Assembly (NCBI GenBank): GCA_029974035.1 | Contig: JARKQG010000060.1 | Location: forward strand, 1-16,014 | Direction: 5' to 3' | Length of the DNA stretch: 16,014 nt | Source: Eubacteriales bacterium | GTDB taxonomy: Bacteria; Bacillota_A; Clostridia; Christensenellales; Aristaeellaceae | In this document: positions 14,394 to 16,014 of the stretch, one piece after another | Position numbering within the stretch: position 1 is the stretch's first letter | How the letters are laid out: every line of letters begins with the position of its first letter | Position numbers and translations under genes: made by a program | Notes under the pieces: model-generated | What the model was told of the DNA's origin: nothing | The model's database searches: none | Seen by the model: only the letters and a program-made list of their open reading frames with translations

Positions 14394-14774
14394 GTGAAGA
14401 AGGTTTTTTTGACGGAGCGCGGGCCCAAGGCGGTTGGTCCCTATTCGACGGCGGTGATCCAGGGGGAAACCGCCTACCTCTCAGGGATGCTGCCGGTTGA
14501 CCCGGCGACGGGCAAGCTGGTGGAGGGCGTCGGCGCGCAGGCGCGCCAGTCCATCGCCAACATCAAAACCGTGCTGGAAGAGATGGGGCTCTCCCTTGCA
14601 AACCTGTTGAAGGTCACAATTTTTCTGACGGATCTGGCCAATTTCTCAGAGGTCAACGCCATCTACGGTGAAGCCCTTGAGATGCCCTATCCCGCCCGCT
14701 CCTGCGTTCAGGTGGCCGCGCTTCCGTTGGGCGCGCTGATCGAGATCGAGGCCGTCGCCGCGACGAAGCTTTGA
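14394..14774 (+). CDS. ridA: RidA family enamine/imine deaminase
   Basis: Hydrolyses reactive enamine/imine intermediates such as 2-aminoacrylate released by PLP enzymes, protecting them from damage. The 126-residue length is typical of this trimeric family. Signature parts are GPKAVGPYSTAV (10-21), YLSGMLPVDPATG, and the C-terminal YPARSCVQVAALPLGALIEIEAVA. Within that last motif R102 corresponds to the substrate carboxylate-binding arginine, so it should be a catalytically competent RidA rather than an inactive relative. The start is GTG 14394, with GGGGGG at 14382-14387 6 bases upstream. prs follows after 58 bases with no clear terminator, so the two may be co-transcribed. Confidence 0.95.
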   Translation: MKKVFLTERGPKAVGPYSTAVIQGETAYLSGMLPVDPATGKLVEGVGAQARQSIANIKTVLEEMGLSLANLLKVTIFLTDLANFSEVNAIYGEALEMPYPARSCVQVAALPLGALIEIEAVAATKL

Positions 14775-14832
14775 TGCGCTTCGCATACGGCGCAGTACTG
14801 GGTTCCTTCAAAGTGAAAGGGGCGTAATCGAG

Positions 14833-15831
14833 GTGTTTTCCGATTCCAATATTGCCGTCTTCGCGGGCAGCGGCGGCCACGCGTTCGCGGAGCGGATGTG
14901 TCGCTACATGGGGCGCAGGGTGGGCGCCTCACAGGTGGTTCGCTTTTCCGACGGAAACACGTTTGTCCGGGTCAACGAGTCCGTGCGCGACCGGAACGTC
15001 TACTTTGTTCAGCCCATCGGCGTAAACCCCAACGACGAGTTTGTTGAAATCCTGTTTTTTGTGGACGCGCTCAAGCGATCAAACGCGCTGTCGGTCACGC
15101 TGGTCATGCCGTATTTCGGCTATGCCAAGGGCGACAAAAAGGACGAGCCGCGGGTATCCATCCGCGCGCGGGTATGCGCGGAGTCGATGGAACTGGCGGG
15201 CTGCGACCGCTTCATCACGATGGACCTTCATTCGCCGCAGGTGCAGGGCTTCTTCAAGCGCCCGATGGACCACCTGTACGCGATGCCGATGCTCTGCGAA
15301 ACCATGAAGCGCGAGGACCTTTCAAACACCGTGGTGGTATCGCCGGACGCGGGCTTTGCCAAGCAGGCGCGCAAGTTTGGCGCGCTTCTGAACCTGCCGG
15401 TGGCCATCGGCGACAAGCAGCGCACCGACCATTCCGAAAACCCGCAGGTTCTGGAAATTCTGGGCGATGTGGACGGCAAGAACGCGCTGATTGTGGACGA
15501 TTTTACCACCTCCGGCGGCACGCTGGTCAACCTGGCCTACGCGCTGAAGGCCCACGGCGCCAAGCGCATCCGCGCCATGCTCAGCCACAACATCGTGTCC
15601 GCCCAGGGCGTCAAGCTGATTGATGAGAGCCCCATCGACGAGGTGCTCTCCACCGACACCGTCTTTAACCCCACCATTTGCGGGCATCCGAAGTTCCGCA
15701 CCGTGTCGGTGGCGCCGATGTTTGCGGAAACGATCATCCGGTTTTACAACAGCCAGTCGATCAACGCCATGTTCTCCAGCCTGCCGGAGGACATCGTCCA
15801 GGCGGGCATCGATCTGGCCTGCGGCGAATAG
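14833..15831 (+). CDS. prs: Divergent ribose-phosphate pyrophosphokinase (PRPP synthase)
   Basis: Transfers pyrophosphate from ATP to ribose 5-phosphate to make PRPP. The 332-residue product starts at GTG 14833 with AAAGGGG at 14816-14822. Family landmarks are clear: VRFSDGNTFVRVNESVR (36-52), DALKRSNALSVTLVMPYFGYA (78-98), ITMDLHSPQVQGFF (128-141) and SPDAGFAKQARKFG. It departs from the common class I form in key places. The flexible-loop motif usually A-R-Q-D-R-K is A-K-G-D-K-K (98-103), and D-K-R-R is D-K-Q-R (194-197). The PRPP loop D-D-I-x-D-T-A-G-T is D-D-F-T-T-S-G-G-T (222-230). It may differ in regulation by phosphate or ADP, or be a second paralogue. It is about 15 residues longer than usual. 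A strong terminator follows. Confidence 0.9.
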   Translation: MFSDSNIAVFAGSGGHAFAERMCRYMGRRVGASQVVRFSDGNTFVRVNESVRDRNVYFVQPIGVNPNDEFVEILFFVDALKRSNALSVTLVMPYFGYAKGDKKDEPRVSIRARVCAESMELAGCDRFITMDLHSPQVQGFFKRPMDHLYAMPMLCETMKREDLSNTVVVSPDAGFAKQARKFGALLNLPVAIGDKQRTDHSENPQVLEILGDVDGKNALIVDDFTTSGGTLVNLAYALKAHGAKRIRAMLSHNIVSAQGVKLIDESPIDEVLSTDTVFNPTICGHPKFRTVSVAPMFAETIIRFYNSQSINAMFSSLPEDIVQAGIDLACGE

Positions 15832-15844
15832 TCCTGATGGTGTG

Positions 15845-15870
15845 AAGGCGCGGCCGCGGCCGCGCCTTTT
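15845..15870 (+). terminator. Intrinsic terminator after prs
   Basis: A perfect inverted repeat (15845-15855 with 15858-15868, 11 bp, almost all G-C) is followed by TTTT ending at 15870, 14 bases after the prs stop. Reading the last pairs as A-T leaves only two bases as loop, so the RNA will open a pair or two at the tip. Confidence 0.9.
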
Positions 15871-15909
15871 CCAACCGATGCGGCCCGCATACGAGAGAGG
15901 AAGGAGCGG

Positions 15910-16014
15910 ATGGATACCGAACCGATGACCCTGGGTTCCGCGAGCGACGGGCTCACGCTGCACCTTCTCGCCGCCGTCCCGGAGCGCCCCAAGGGCGTTT
16001 TTGTGATCGTCCAC
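15910..16014 (+). CDS. Probable alpha/beta hydrolase, N-terminal part (cut by window end)
   Basis: Only the first 35 codons are visible. ATG 15910 follows a strong ribosome binding site GGAAGGAG (15899-15906). The visible peptide has the pattern SxSDGLTLHLL...PKGVFVIVH. This resembles the start of Hydrolase_4/lysophospholipase-type alpha/beta hydrolases, in which an S-x-D-G-L-x-L strand is followed by a hydrophobic strand ending in H-G (oxyanion region). The nucleophile elbow and the rest lie outside the window, so the assignment is tentative. Confidence 0.6.
   Translation, partial: MDTEPMTLGSASDGLTLHLLAAVPERPKGVFVIVH

Noticed and set aside
1..16014. CRISPR array, rRNA genes or insertion sequences
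   Set aside because: No regularly spaced repeats, rRNA-like blocks, transposase genes or paired terminal inverted repeats were seen; the only recombinase is the tyrosine integrase.

Overview
The window looks like the chromosome of a GC-rich, spore-forming member of the Bacillota (class Clostridia or a close relative), carrying the right-hand end of an integrated mobile element. The spoIVB-spo0A pair, the tilS-hpt-ftsH order, VanW-type envelope proteins and sigma-H/sigma-F-like promoters all point to an endospore-forming lineage. No finer taxonomy can be supported from the sequence alone.

Left part, 1 to about 3155: accessory DNA. It holds an AT-richer gene for an Abi_2 (AbiD/AbiF) HEPN protein preceded by a strongly foldable, poorly coding leader that may be its partner RNA. 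Next come a short proline-rich ORF of 40 codons with a good ribosome binding site, a convergent membrane protein gene (possibly DUF6338-like), and a tyrosine recombinase. The integrase reads toward the 3' end of a complete tRNA-Pro(GGG) gene on the other strand. A perfect tandem 12-bp repeat and a bidirectional terminator lie between them. This is the usual layout of an element integrated at a tRNA 3' end, so the element should extend leftward beyond the window.

Right part, 3155 to 16014: core chromosome, nearly all on the + strand. It reads spoIVB (forespore signalling protease), spo0A (sporulation regulator), deoB, punA, dacF-like D,D-carboxypeptidase, tilS, hpt, ftsH, a vanW-family gene, ridA, a divergent PRPP synthase (prs), and the first 35 codons of a probable alpha/beta hydrolase. 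Short spacings suggest the operons spo0A-deoB-punA and tilS-hpt, with ftsH having its own promoter.

Two themes connect the core genes. One is sporulation and cell envelope: spo0A under a consensus sigma-H-like promoter, spoIVB under a sigma-F-like promoter, dacF and vanW. The other is purine and PRPP metabolism: PunA releases the base and (deoxy)ribose 1-phosphate, DeoB makes (deoxy)ribose 5-phosphate, Prs makes PRPP from ribose 5-phosphate, and Hpt rebuilds the nucleotide. The most interesting parts for follow-up are the Abi leader RNA, the small proline-rich ORF, the 18-bp hairpin that buries the dacF ribosome binding site, and the degenerate receiver domain of Spo0A.
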